64,000 nt of DNA, taken from contig NZ_JAAIKB010000002.1 of the NCBI RefSeq assembly GCF_011040385.1, positions 558,001 through 622,000 of the forward strand, given 5' to 3'. The position numbers and the translations under genes are program-made. Positions 1-10,600 of the stretch are shown piece after piece. The notes under the pieces are model-generated. The model was given only the letters and a program-made list of their open reading frames with translations, was not told where the DNA came from and made no database searches. Positions within the stretch are counted from its first letter, which is position 1; every line of letters begins with the position of its first letter. The DNA comes from Falsiroseomonas algicola. Lineage in GTDB: Bacteria; Pseudomonadota; Alphaproteobacteria; Acetobacterales; Acetobacteraceae.

Positions 1-412
1 GGCTCGGGCCCTCGATCCGGCCGCGGAGGCGGAACAGCAGGTAGGTGCTGATGGCGCTGCCGATGAAGACGCCGACCTGGCCCTCGGTGCGGCGCGGGTC
101 GCAATGCGCGTCCTCCAGCGCATGCCAGGCGGTCTCCAGCAGCACGCGCTGCTGTGGGTCCATCAGCGCGGCCTCATGCGGGGCCATGCCCCAGAAGCCG
201 GCGTCGAAGCGGTCGATGCCGTCCAGCACCGCGGCGGCGGGGACGTAGCGGGGATCGTCGATCGCGGCCGCGGGCACGCCCTCGCCCAGCAGCGTCGCGC
301 GGTCGAGGCGCGTGATGCCTTCGTGCCCGTTCGCGAGCAGCGACCAGAGGGCGTGCAGGTCCGGCGCGCCGGGGAAGCGGCCGGCCATGCCGATGATGGC
401 GATGCCGCTCAT
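1..412 (-). CDS. Type I polyketide synthase, N-terminal ketosynthase fragment (PKS5)
   Basis: Only the first 137 codons lie in the window; the gene runs off the left edge. The protein opens directly with the KS strand (MSGIAIIGMAGRFPGAPDL) and reaches the KS substrate-entry helix region (MDPQQRVLLETAWHALEDA), ending before the active-site cysteine. No N-terminal docking helix precedes the KS. The ATG lies in the ATGA overlap with the stop of the NRPS gene, so the two are probably translationally coupled and this KS should accept the chain from the NRPS PCP. Later domains, including any AT, cannot be seen. KS identity is certain; chain order is inferred from gene order. Confidence 0.93.
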   Translation of the reverse strand, partial: MSGIAIIGMAGRFPGAPDLHALWSLLANGHEGITRLDRATLLGEGVPAAAIDDPRYVPAAAVLDGIDRFDAGFWGMAPHEAALMDPQQRVLLETAWHALEDAHCDPRRTEGQVGVFIGSAISTYLLFRLRGRIEGPS

Positions 413-3400
413 CGGCGCTGGGCCGCGCGGCGGCGCGCGGCGCGGTCGAGCCCGCCCTGCACCGCGCCCTCCGCTGCCTCCCCGGCCAGGGCACCGGCGA
501 TGGCGGCGATGCTCGGCAGGCGGAACAGGTCCACGACGGAAAGGCGGCTGCCCATGCGTTCCGCCAGCAGGCGCTGGAGGCGCACCATGTGCAGCGAGGT
601 GGCGCCGGCATCGAAGAGGTTGCGCTGCGACGCGACGGCCTGGCCGAGCGCTTCCGCCACCAGCGCGGCCACGCCGGATTCGGTGGCGCCCGCGGGCGCA
701 GCGGTCTCCTGGCTCGGCGGCTTCAGCGCGGCGCGGTCCACCTTGCCGTTGGCGCTCAGCGGCAGCGATTCCAGCAGATGCAGGTGGCGCGGGACCATAT
801 AGGCGGGCAGCAGCGCGGCGCAGTGTTCACGCAGTGCGCCGGCCAGGTCGATGCCCGCGACCTCGGTGGCGGGCACGCCGCAGGCGAAGGCGTGCAGCAC
901 CGGCGCGCCATCCTTCAGCAGCAGGCCGATGGCGCAGAGGCCGAGGCCCTGCGCCTCCGCCGCCTGCATCATCCGCTGCCCGGCGCGCCCGGCGGCGAGC
1001 AGCGCGGTGCGGCTGCGCGGCGCTTCCAGCAGCAGCAGCGCGCCGGCGGCGGCCGCGACGCGGGCGGTGGCGGGATCGGGGATGGCGATGCCGGGCCAGC
1101 CGGCCTCCGCCCGGTTCAGCACGGTCACGGGCATGCCGGCGGCCGCGACCACCGCTTCCAACGCGGCCGGCGGCGGCGTGGCCTCCGTGAAGCGGCGGAT
1201 GGTGCGGCGGGTGTCGTAGCTCTCCTCGCTCGCGCGATGCGGCAGGGGAAGGCGCGCGGTACCGTCTCGTCGCAGACCGGGGCGGCAGAGGACGCGGCGC
1301 GCGCGGTCCCAGGATTCGCGACGCGGTGCGACGAAGGCGTGCAGCGCCTTGCCACCGGGACCCTCCACCACCGTCGCGCAGGAGGCGGCGACCTCGGGGT
1401 GCGATTCCAGCGCGGCCTCGATCTCCCCCAATTCGATCCGGTAGCCCTGGATCTTCACCTGGAAATCCTCGCGGCCGAGGAATTCGATCGGCGTCGGGCC
1501 GGTGCCATCGCCATGCGGCCGGAAGCGGCCGAGATCGCCGGTGCGGTAGCGGCGTTCGCCGGTGAAGGGGTTGGTGACGAAGCGCTCTGCCGTGCGGACG
1601 GGGTCGCGCCAATAGCCGCGGGCCAGGCCCGCGCCCGATATCTCGATCTCGCCCGTCACCCAATCGGGACAGGGCGCGCCGCGCGCATCGACGACATGCA
1701 GCATCTGGCCCGCCAGCGGCAGGCCATAGGGGATGCTGGGCCAGGCTGGGTCGAGGGCGCCGATCTCATGTGCGTTGGACCAGATCGCCGCTTCGGTCGC
1801 CCCGCCGAGCGCGACCAGCGCGGCCTGAGGCAGCGCGGCCTGGAGGCGGCGGACGAGTTCCACCGGCACCCAGTCACCCGACATCATCACGAGGCGCAGC
1901 GCATGGCCCACGGGCAGCCCGTGTTCCATCTGCATCGCCATCAGCGCCGGCACGCTGTTCCAGACCGTGACGCGGTGGCGCGCCAGCAGCGCCGCCCAGG
2001 CGCCGGGATCGCGCGCGGCTTCCGGCGGCGGCAGCACTACCGCGCCGCCCTTGGCGAGCGGGCCGAAGATGTCCCAGACCGAGAGGTCGAAGCCGAGCGC
2101 GGAGAGGCCGAAGGCGCGATCCTCCGCGCCGATGGCCCAGCGGCGATTGATCTCATCCACTGTGGCCACCGCCGCCTGGTGTTCGATCATCACGCCCTTG
2201 GGCTGGCCGGTGGAGCCGGACGTGTAGATGACGTAGGCGAGGCGCGAGGGGTCATCGATGGCGGGCAGCGCGGGCGGCGGGCCTTGATGCGCCGCGGCGA
2301 GCGCCGCGTCGATGTCGGCAGGATCCTTGATCGGCAGCGCCTCCCCCTGTGCGATCAGGTGGCGCCGGCGTTCGGACGGCAGCGCGGGGTCGACGGGCAG
2401 GTAGGCGGCGCCGGCCTTCAGCACGGCGAGCACGGCCACGACCTGGCGCCAGCCCTTCGGCAGCACGATGGCGACGAGGCGATTCCGCGTCTCGCCGCCG
2501 AGCCGCTCGCGCAGCGTCGCGGCCAAATGGCCGGCGGCGGCGTGCAGGGTCGCGTGGTCCAGCACGCGCTCCGCATCGATCACCGCCGGGCGGTCGGGCG
2601 TGGCGCGGGCCGCTTCCTCCAGCGCCACGTGCAGCAGGCGTGGCGGGGCGGCTTCGGTCAGGCTCGCGCGGGGCTGGGACGGGCGGCAGGCGCTGGCGTC
2701 GCGCGTCCAGCCTTCCCCGCTCAGCAGCGCGGCGAGCAGGCCCGCCTGCGCGGCCACCAGCGCGTCCAGCACGCCGGGCGGGAAGGCGGCCTCCACCGCA
2801 TCCCAGCCCAGCACCAGCGCGCCGGCTTCCTCGAACACATGGTGGTCCAGCACCACCTGCGGCGTCTGAGTCACCGCGAAGACCGTCTCGCCCAGCCAGG
2901 CGAGCGGCGAGGTCGCGCCGCCCAGCGAGGGATGCCCGACGGTGGAAGTGAAGACGACGGGCACGGCCGCGGCTTCCGGCCGCAGGCGCCGGATCTCCCG
3001 CAGCACCGCGACGCCGCTCATGGAGGCATGGTCGAGATCGGCGGCGAGGCGCGCCTGCAGCGCACGGGCGCGATCCTCGAAGCGCGGCGGCGTGACGTCC
3101 GCTTCCAGCAGGATCGTGGAGGTGAAGTCGCCGACCACGCCCTCCATCCCCGGTGGTGCGGCGAATTGCGTGAGGGTGATGGCGAAGCGTGACCGGCGGC
3201 TCCATCCCGCCAGCGCATCGGCCAGCGCGGTGGCGAGCAGGACGGAGGCGGTGATGCCGCGCGCGGCGGCGGCGGCACGCAGCGCCTGCCACTCGGCGGC
3301 CGGGATGCGATGCGTGCGGCGCGTGAAGCGCGGCGGGCCGGCGACCGGCAGCAGCGGCAGATCGGGCCCGGGCGGGAAATCGGCCAGCCGCGCCTGCCAA

Positions 3401-4128
3401 TAGGCGCGGTCGCGATCGCTCGGCTGCGGCAGGCGCCGCGCATGGTCGGCGAAGCGCGCGGCGGGTGGTGGCGACACCGCATCCGGCGCGGCGTAAAGCG
3501 CGCCCCAGTCGCGGAACAGCGTGACCAGCGCGGCCGCATCCGCCAGCAGCAGGTCGATCCCGACGCCGAGCCGCACCCGCCCGTCCGGCAGCAGCGCGGC
3601 CTTCAGCGAGAAGAGCGGCCAGGCCTGCGGGTCGAAGACGTGGTGTGAGCGCGTCTCCCGCTCCGCCGCCAGCACGGCCCCGGCATCGGCGGCCTCGCGC
3701 AGGTCGATGCGCTCGATCGTCACGCGCGGGACCTCCGGCAGCACGCGCTGGCGGCCATCGGGCGTGACGACGGCGCGCAGCATCGGGTGGCGCGCGACCA
3801 GGCGATTCCAGGCTTCCTCCAGCCGGTCGAGGTCGATGCTGTCGGATTCGAATTCGCGGTAGGCGTGGCAGCCGACGCGGCCGAGTTCGAGTTCGGCCGA
3901 GCGGCCGACCAGATAGGCCTGCTGGATCTCCGTCAGCGGGAAGGGCTCGTCGGCGGGCGTGTCATCGCCGCGCAGCAGGGCGAGGATCGCCGCCTTCTCT
4001 GCCCGCAGCCGGTCGCGATCGGCTTCCGTCAGCACGCCGCGCGGCGCGCGCAGCGAGACTTCGTCGCCGCTGACGGAGAGCGTGACGCCGCGGCGTTCCA
4101 GGTCCTGCAGGAAGGCGGCGGTGGTCAC
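409..4128 (-). CDS. NRPS module: TubC-type docking, heterocyclization (Cy), adenylation with truncated inserted oxidase, PCP
   Basis: This 1,239-residue protein starts at a GTG in a GTGA overlap with the PKS4 stop; an open frame further upstream is out-of-frame reading of PKS4. Residues 1-60 look like a TubC-type docking domain. A Cy domain follows (about 65-490; FPLTEIQQAYLVGR and DLLLADAAA in place of the usual DxxxxDxxS). The A domain has A3 near residue 640 (YTSGSTGQPKG), A8 near 895 (KIQGYRIELGEIE) and A10 near 1122 (LPLSANGKVDR). The pocket motifs FDLSVWD, WNSVP, MMSGDW and GGATEAAIW resemble the cysteine code, so it likely makes a Cys-derived thiazoline. Between A8 and A10 lies a shortened McbC/SagB-type FMN oxidase-like segment (about 960-1085) lacking the central part of such domains. 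The PCP serine is in GATSLHMV near 1175. Whether the ring is oxidised to thiazole is uncertain. Confidence 0.93.
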   Translation of the reverse strand: MTTAAFLQDLERRGVTLSVSGDEVSLRAPRGVLTEADRDRLRAEKAAILALLRGDDTPADEPFPLTEIQQAYLVGRSAELELGRVGCHAYREFESDSIDLDRLEEAWNRLVARHPMLRAVVTPDGRQRVLPEVPRVTIERIDLREAADAGAVLAAERETRSHHVFDPQAWPLFSLKAALLPDGRVRLGVGIDLLLADAAALVTLFRDWGALYAAPDAVSPPPAARFADHARRLPQPSDRDRAYWQARLADFPPGPDLPLLPVAGPPRFTRRTHRIPAAEWQALRAAAAARGITASVLLATALADALAGWSRRSRFAITLTQFAAPPGMEGVVGDFTSTILLEADVTPPRFEDRARALQARLAADLDHASMSGVAVLREIRRLRPEAAAVPVVFTSTVGHPSLGGATSPLAWLGETVFAVTQTPQVVLDHHVFEEAGALVLGWDAVEAAFPPGVLDALVAAQAGLLAALLSGEGWTRDASACRPSQPRASLTEAAPPRLLHVALEEAARATPDRPAVIDAERVLDHATLHAAAGHLAATLRERLGGETRNRLVAIVLPKGWRQVVAVLAVLKAGAAYLPVDPALPSERRRHLIAQGEALPIKDPADIDAALAAAHQGPPPALPAIDDPSRLAYVIYTSGSTGQPKGVMIEHQAAVATVDEINRRWAIGAEDRAFGLSALGFDLSVWDIFGPLAKGGAVVLPPPEAARDPGAWAALLARHRVTVWNSVPALMAMQMEHGLPVGHALRLVMMSGDWVPVELVRRLQAALPQAALVALGGATEAAIWSNAHEIGALDPAWPSIPYGLPLAGQMLHVVDARGAPCPDWVTGEIEISGAGLARGYWRDPVRTAERFVTNPFTGERRYRTGDLGRFRPHGDGTGPTPIEFLGREDFQVKIQGYRIELGEIEAALESHPEVAASCATVVEGPGGKALHAFVAPRRESWDRARRVLCRPGLRRDGTARLPLPHRASEESYDTRRTIRRFTEATPPPAALEAVVAAAGMPVTVLNRAEAGWPGIAIPDPATARVAAAAGALLLLEAPRSRTALLAAGRAGQRMMQAAEAQGLGLCAIGLLLKDGAPVLHAFACGVPATEVAGIDLAGALREHCAALLPAYMVPRHLHLLESLPLSANGKVDRAALKPPSQETAAPAGATESGVAALVAEALGQAVASQRNLFDAGATSLHMVRLQRLLAERMGSRLSVVDLFRLPSIAAIAGALAGEAAEGAVQGGLDRAARRRAAQRR

Positions 4129-7100
4129 AGCGTCAGCACCTCCGTCTCCTCCGCCTCGGCCTCGATCCGCGCGGCCAGCGTTTCGGCATCGGCGCCGCCG
4201 AGCAGGTCCGCCAGGCCGAGCGCGGTGCCGAAGCGCCGGTTGATGCGGTTGCGCAGGTCCATGGCCATGAGGCTGTCGAGCCCGCAGGCGACGAGGGCGC
4301 GGCCGGGGGGCGGCACCTCGCCCAGGATCTGGCGGATGAGGTCCGCGACCTGGTCCCGCACCGGGCCGTCGCTCATCGTGGTGGCGGGCAGCAAGGGGGC
4401 GAAGGCGGGCGGGGCGGTTTCGGCGAAGCGCGCCCAGTCGAAGGCGGCGATCATCACCGCGGGCTCTTGCGACAGGATGGCGGCGTCGAGCGCGGCCATG
4501 GCGCGATCCGGCGCCATGGGCAGCAGGCCGCGGGCGGAGACGCGCGTCGCGCGGGCGGCGTCGAGCGCCGCGGCCATGCCGACCTCGGCCCAGCGGCCCC
4601 AGAGGATGGATTGCGCGGGCAGGCCCTGCGCGCGCCGCTGCAGCGCGAAGGCATCGAGCGCCGCATTGGCCGCGGCATAGCCCGCCTGGCCGGCGGCGCC
4701 GATCACGCTGGCGACGGAGCCGAAGAGCAGGAAGTGCTCGGGCCGCTGCGGCAGCGCGTGCAGCGCCTGGGCGCCGACGAGCTTCGGCGCGATCACGCGC
4801 TGCATCCGGGCCTCGGTCTGGTCCTCGATCATCGCGTCGTCGAGCACGCCGGCGGCATGGATGATGGTGTGCAGCGGCGGCATGCCGGACAGCGCCTGCG
4901 CGATGCGGGCGGTGGCGTCGGGGGCGGCGATGTCGCAGGCCAGCACGCGTGCCTGCGGGAAGGGCGCCTCGGCCGCGGTGCGGCCGATGAGCAGCAGCGC
5001 CTGCGCCCCCCGGTCCAGCGCCCAGCGCGCCGCCTGCCGCCCGATGCCGCCAAGGCCGCCGGTGATGAGCACGGTGCCGGAGAGTGCGACCTGGCCGCCG
5101 GGGGGATCGATCCGCGCGAGGCGCGGCACGAAGCGGCCCTCGGCGCGCAGCATCACGGAGGGTTCTGCGCCATCGCCCTCGAGTTCCGCGCGCAGCAGCG
5201 CCGGTGGCGCATCGGGCGCGACAGTGATGGCGCGGGCGCGCAGTTCCGGGCGTTCCGCCGCCAGCGCGGTGGCGAGGCCATGCAGCTGCGCCTGGCATCC
5301 GGTGCCGCGCGTGACGAAGGCCAGCGGCGCGGGCGGGCTCAGCGACCGGTGCACCAGCGCCAGCGCCTGGCCGAGGCTGGGATCCTCGATCGCCGTGGCG
5401 GGCGGCCCGGGTGCGGGCGGGGGCGCGGGCACCCAGGACAGGGCGGCCAGCACCGGCGCGGCCTGCGCCTCCGCCAGGCGGCGGATGGCGAGGCCGTGGA
5501 TGGACGCGATGGGGGCATCGCCGGTTGCCAGCAGGTCGATGACCTCGCCCTGCCGCCGTGCGGTGACGGTGAGCGGGCCGGCGAGCGGCGCATGCAGGTC
5601 GAGCCGCGCGATGCCGATGGGCAGCACGGGTTCCGCCGGCAGCGTGCCGCCTGCCGCTTGCAGCACGGCGTCGAGCAGCGCGGGGTGGAAGGGCGCGCCG
5701 GGGATGGCGGGCAATGCCTCGATCGTCGCCTGCGTGGTCTCGCCACGGGCGATGCGGGCGATGCCCTGGAAGGTCGGGCCGATATCGATGCCGAGCGCGG
5801 CCAGATGCGCGATCCAGGTCGCGCGGGTGTCGGTGGTTTCGGTCAATGGCGCGGCAAGGGCCAGCGGCGCGGCCGGCACGGCGACCCGCGCCGTCGCGTG
5901 CGACAGCCAGCCCGAGCCGGCGCGGGAGGCGACGCGGAGTGCTCCATCGGGCTCGCCCAGCGCCACCAGGCGCACCGACGCCGCTTCCAGCACCACCGGC
6001 TCCGCGAAGGCGATGTCCGCCAGCGCCGTCGTGCCGGGCGGCGCGGCGGCCAGCAGCAGCGCGATCATGACCGCACCCGGCACGACGATGCGGCCCTGCA
6101 CGCGGTGGTCTGCCAGCCAGGGCAGCAGCGCCAGGTCAAGCACCGCCTCCACCTGCCGCGCCGCCGCGGGGCTGTCGATCACGCGGCCGGGGAAGAGTGC
6201 CGTCTCCGGCGCCGCGGCGCGGAGGCGCGGAAAGACCTGGCGGCTCAGCGGCACCGGCAGCAGGGGCGCGCGGCGGGCGGGCAGCGCGGGCGGCGCTTCC
6301 AGCACCAGATGCGCATTGGTGCCGGAGAAGCCGAAGCCGCTGACGCCGACGCGCTTCGGCGCCTCGGCCAGCAGCGCCGTCGGCACCTCTATCGGCGCGG
6401 CGCCGAGATCGACATGCGGGTTGAGGCGCCTGAAATGCAGGCTCGCCGGCACCGCGCCGCGATCCAGCATCAGCACCGCCTTGATGAGTCCCGCGATACC
6501 CGCCGCGGCGGCGGTATGCCCGATATTCGTCTTGAGCGAACCGACGCGCAGCGGCTGCGTGCGGCCCTGGCCGAAAACGGCGGCCAGCGCGTGCAACTCC
6601 ACGGGATCGCCCAGCGCCGTGCCGGTGCCATGCGCCTCGATCGCGTCGATATCGGCGGGCGCCAGGCCGGCATCGGTCAGCGCCGCGCGGATCACCGCCT
6701 GCTGCGCGCCAAGGCTCGGCGCGGTGATGCCGGCGCTGCGGCCATCCTGGTTCAGCGCGGCGCCGCGGATGACGGCCAGCACCGGATCGCCCGCGGCTTC
6801 CGCATCGGCCAGGCGCTTCAGCACCACCATGCCGCCGCCCTCGCCCTGGCCGAAGCCATCGGCGCTGGCATCGAAGGCCTTGCAGCGGCCATCCGGCGCC
6901 ATCATGCGTGCGCGGCTGAGCGCGATGGAGACCTGCGGCGCCAGCATCAGATGCGCGCCGCCTGCCAGCGCCATGTCGCATTCCCTTGCCCGCAGCGCCT
7001 GCACGGCGAGATGCGTGGCGACGAGGGAGGAGGAGCAGGCGGTATCCACCACCAGGGCGGGGCCGTTCAGGCCCAGCGCATAGGCGATGCGCCCCGCGGC

Positions 7101-7640
7101 CAGCGACGCGACCGCGCCCGCCAGCGCATGCGTGCCGAGCCGCGCCGGGTCCGTCATCACGGCCTGGAGGTGATCGCCGGCATTGAGGCCGAGGAAGACG
7201 CCGGTCGCGCTGCCACTCAGCGCATCGGGTTTCAGCGCCGCGGCTTCCAGCGCTTGCCAGGCGAGTTCCAGCAGCAGCCGGTGCTGCGGGTCCATGCCCG
7301 CGGCTTCCCTTGCCGCAATCCCGAAGCGGGCTGCGTCGAAGGCATCGACATCGGTGATGAAGCCTCCCTCGCGGAAGGTGATGCGGCCGGGCGCGTCGGG
7401 ATCGGCCGAATGCCAGGCCTCGGCGTCCCAGCGATCGGCGGGAATGGGCCCGACGGCGTCGCGGCCCTGCGCCAGCAGGTCCCACAGCGCGGCGGGCGAG
7501 TCGGCGCCTGGGAAGCGGCAGGCCATGCCGATGACGGCGATCGGCGTGTTGCGCGCGGCGGAGAGTTCGTCCACGCGCCTGCGCAGCGCCTGGATCGTGC
7601 GCACCGCCTCCCGCATCCGGTCCTCGGGGGCGAGGCTCAT
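4125..7640 (-). CDS. Type I PKS module KS-DH-KR-ACP without AT (PKS4)
   Basis: A 1,171-residue single module. Residues 1-32 form a charged helix (REAVRTIQALRRRVDELSAA) like the class 2 N-terminal docking helices of cyanobacterial and myxobacterial PKSs. The KS is intact (DTACSSS near residue 201, EAHGTGTAL, NIGHTAAAAG). No AT follows. A DH lies near 500-720 with HRVQGRIVVPG matching HxxxGxxxxP and HPALLDAVLQ as second motif. The KR has GGLGGIG near 862 and retains the catalytic Ser and Tyr (FGSVAS ... GYAAAN). The ACP has CGLDSL near 1120. It should add an alpha,beta-unsaturated two-carbon unit once an extender is supplied in trans. The acidic tail (EAEAEETEVLTL) may be the short motif that binds the TubC-type domain of the next protein. 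The start overlaps the PKS3 stop by 4 bases (ATGA). Confidence 0.93.
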   Translation of the reverse strand: MSLAPEDRMREAVRTIQALRRRVDELSAARNTPIAVIGMACRFPGADSPAALWDLLAQGRDAVGPIPADRWDAEAWHSADPDAPGRITFREGGFITDVDAFDAARFGIAAREAAGMDPQHRLLLELAWQALEAAALKPDALSGSATGVFLGLNAGDHLQAVMTDPARLGTHALAGAVASLAAGRIAYALGLNGPALVVDTACSSSLVATHLAVQALRARECDMALAGGAHLMLAPQVSIALSRARMMAPDGRCKAFDASADGFGQGEGGGMVVLKRLADAEAAGDPVLAVIRGAALNQDGRSAGITAPSLGAQQAVIRAALTDAGLAPADIDAIEAHGTGTALGDPVELHALAAVFGQGRTQPLRVGSLKTNIGHTAAAAGIAGLIKAVLMLDRGAVPASLHFRRLNPHVDLGAAPIEVPTALLAEAPKRVGVSGFGFSGTNAHLVLEAPPALPARRAPLLPVPLSRQVFPRLRAAAPETALFPGRVIDSPAAARQVEAVLDLALLPWLADHRVQGRIVVPGAVMIALLLAAAPPGTTALADIAFAEPVVLEAASVRLVALGEPDGALRVASRAGSGWLSHATARVAVPAAPLALAAPLTETTDTRATWIAHLAALGIDIGPTFQGIARIARGETTQATIEALPAIPGAPFHPALLDAVLQAAGGTLPAEPVLPIGIARLDLHAPLAGPLTVTARRQGEVIDLLATGDAPIASIHGLAIRRLAEAQAAPVLAALSWVPAPPPAPGPPATAIEDPSLGQALALVHRSLSPPAPLAFVTRGTGCQAQLHGLATALAAERPELRARAITVAPDAPPALLRAELEGDGAEPSVMLRAEGRFVPRLARIDPPGGQVALSGTVLITGGLGGIGRQAARWALDRGAQALLLIGRTAAEAPFPQARVLACDIAAPDATARIAQALSGMPPLHTIIHAAGVLDDAMIEDQTEARMQRVIAPKLVGAQALHALPQRPEHFLLFGSVASVIGAAGQAGYAAANAALDAFALQRRAQGLPAQSILWGRWAEVGMAAALDAARATRVSARGLLPMAPDRAMAALDAAILSQEPAVMIAAFDWARFAETAPPAFAPLLPATTMSDGPVRDQVADLIRQILGEVPPPGRALVACGLDSLMAMDLRNRINRRFGTALGLADLLGGADAETLAARIEAEAEETEVLTL

Positions 7641-10600
7641 GCGCTGGCGCCCAGGCTCGCGCCGGCGGCGCCGAGTTCCGCTTCCAGCAGCGCCGCCAGC
7701 TCATCCTCCTCCATCGCATCCAGCGCATCGCCAGTGGCGGCGGGCAGGAGATCGGCGAAGACGGTGGCGCCGAGATGCCGCGCCAGCGCGTCGCAACTTG
7801 GATGCTCGAAGACGAGGGTGGCGGGCAGCTTCACCTCGCAGGCCGCAGCGAGCGCGTTGCGAAGCTCCACCGTCATCAGCGAATCGAGGCCGAGTTCGCG
7901 GAGCGGCGCCTCGGCCGGCGGCAGCGTGCCGGCGGCGAGGCCGAGGATGCGTGCGACGGTGTCGCGCACCGCGGCGAGCAAAAGCGCGGCGCGCTCGCCC
8001 TGGGGCGCGTCCTGCAGTCGGTCCCGCAGCGTCGTGGCGGTGGGCTGGCTGGGCGCGGCGTCGGATGTTGCGGCCGCCGCGGTGGTCGTGCGGAAGCGCG
8101 GGAAGACGGGCGGCACCGGGTGCGGCGCGAAGCGGGCGAGGAAGCGGCCCCAATCCACGTCGAGGATGCCGAGCGTGGCCTGCTCCGCCGAGAGCGCCAG
8201 GCCGAGCGCGGCCAGCGCCTGGTCCGGCGCCATCGGCAGCAGGCCGCGCCGGGCCACGCCGGCGCCGGCCCGCGCGGCCGCACCGATTTCGTCCCAGGCG
8301 CCCCAGGCGATGCTGAGCGCGGGCAGGCCCTCCGCGCGCCGTGCTTCCGCGATCGCGTCCATCGCCGCATTGGCGGCGGCGTGGTTGGCCTGGGCGGCGG
8401 AGCCGAGCAGCGCGGCGGAGGAGGAGAAGAGGACGAAGTGGCGCGGTGGGAGGCGACGCGTCAGCCGGTCCAGCAGCCGCGCGCCTTCCAGCTTCGGGCG
8501 CAGCACGGCCGCCATCTTAGCGGGGGTCTGCTGGGCCAGGAGTCCGTCATCCAGGATCCCGGCGGCGTGCATGATGCCGATCAGCGGCGGGCCTTCGTGC
8601 TCGATCCGTGCGAGGAGAGCGGCGAGCACCGCTTCATCCGCCACGTCGCCGATCACGGTCGTGACGCGCACATCGGGCGGGAAGGCGCCGATGTCGTGCG
8701 GCGTACGGCCGAGCAGCACGAGATGCGAGGCGCCCTGATCCGCCAGCCAGCGCGCGACGGCGAGGCCGACGCCAGCAAGGCCGCCGGTGACGAGCCAGGT
8801 GCCCTCCACCCGCAGGCTGGGCGCGGCTTCGGGGGCATGCAGGCGATCGAGGCGCGCCAGGTGGCGGTGGCCCTGGCGCCAGGCAATCCGCGTCTCCGCC
8901 GTGCCGGCGGCGACTTCGCGGTCGAGCGCCGCGGGATCATCGGAATCGACGAGCGTGAGGCGAAGCTCCGGCGCCTCGATGGCCAGGGCGTTGGCGAGGC
9001 CCCAGAGCGCGGCCTGGGCGGGATCGGGGGCGTCGCCGGCGGTGATGGCGCGCGCGCGGTCCGTGCCGATCCAGATGCGCGGCGGGCTGGGGCGCGATGC
9101 GGCCTGTTGCAGGATGGGCAGCGCCCCGGCCAGCACGGCCTCTGCATTGGCGCCGCGGGGGGCGCGCCAGACGATGTCAGTGGTAGCGCGGGCGCGGCGC
9201 GCGACCAGCACGAACTGACCGCTGAGTGCCGCGGTACGGGCATCGCCGGGCTGATGGGCCTGCGCGACGAAGCCCAGCTCCGCCAGCAGCGCGACCCAGG
9301 TCGGCGGCGGCAGCAGCGCATGGCCGGGGCGGAGATCGGTGTCGGCGAAGGCCCACATGCCGTCGGTCAGGCCGAAGGTGAGGTCGCCCCAGGCCAGCTC
9401 GCCGGCATTCTCCACCAGCAGCAGCGCGCCCTCCTCCGCAAGCAGAGAGGCCGCGTGGCGCAGCGTGCGCCGCAGGTCAGGCGTGGCGTGCAGGACATTG
9501 GCGGCGACGACGATGTCCACGACGCCTGTCGCGGTGGGTGGCGCGCTGATGTCCAGCACCTCGCCTTCGAGCCCGAAGCGGCGGCGCGCGGCTTGCACGA
9601 AGGCGGGAGAGACATCGGTGACGCGGTAGCTGTCCCCCGCGCGCAGCCGCGGCAGCAGGGCCTGCGTGGTGCCGCCGGTGCCGCAGCCGATCTCCAGCAC
9701 GCGCGCGGCGCCACGGCCTTCGAGCAGCTGGGCGAAGGCGGCGGCGGCGATGCCGTTGACGGCGCGCGCGGCGGGGGAGGCGGCGTAGAGCGCTTCCGCC
9801 GCCGCGCCGCCATCGCCGAAGAGCAGGTCGAGCGGATCGGCGCGGCCTTCCAGCACGGCGCGGAGATGCGGGCCGCTGCGGGCGAGCAGCCGCGCCTCCG
9901 GCAGGTCCGGCACCGGCAGCGTCGCGGGGTCTTCCGTGTTGGCGGCGATGCGCAAGAGATGCGCGTGCAGGCGCGCGAAGCGCGGCGCGGGCGTGCAATC
10001 CGCAAGGCGCGCGGCGCCGATCCAGGCGCGGGCCAGGCGGTCCGTGGCGGCCGCGGCGTCTTCAGCCTCCGCAAGCAGGGCTGCGCCTTCCGCCACGGCC
10101 TTCGCGACGGGATCGGGCTGCCAGGTCAGGTGGTGGAACCAGCCGCGCCAGGGCTCCGCCTGTTCCCATCGATCCGGCGCGGCCAGGCGCGCGCGGTTGG
10201 CGGCGAGCAGGCGCGTGAGCGGCGCCGTCGCATCCTGCCGTGCGACCAGCAGCACGTAGCGCATCACGCCCCGTCGCAGCGCGCGGCCGATATTGTCGTT
10301 GGAGAGCAGGTGGCGGCGCGTGAGGTCCGAGAGGCCATGCTGCGCGACCAGGCGATCAACCTCGGCCTCGAAGCCGGGATCGTCGAGGAAGTGCGCGACC
10401 TCGGCGCTGGTGTCCACGCAATCGGTCAGGCGCAGGCCGCGTTCCGCAAGCAGGCGCGCCCATTCCTCCGCGGTGGAGGTGAAGGAGGCCGTGTCGGGCG
10501 CGGCGATGCCATCGCCGGCGGCGACGAAATCGGCGATGACGAGGGCCCCGCCGGGCTCCAGATGGTCCCGGATATTATCGAAGAGGCCGGCCTTGTCCTC

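Noticed and set aside
4129-5298. Upstream extension of the NRPS frame to 5298
   Set aside because: The extension is out-of-frame PKS4 sequence with Arg-rich low-complexity translation; the GTG at 4128 lies in a typical GTGA overlap and starts the docking domain.
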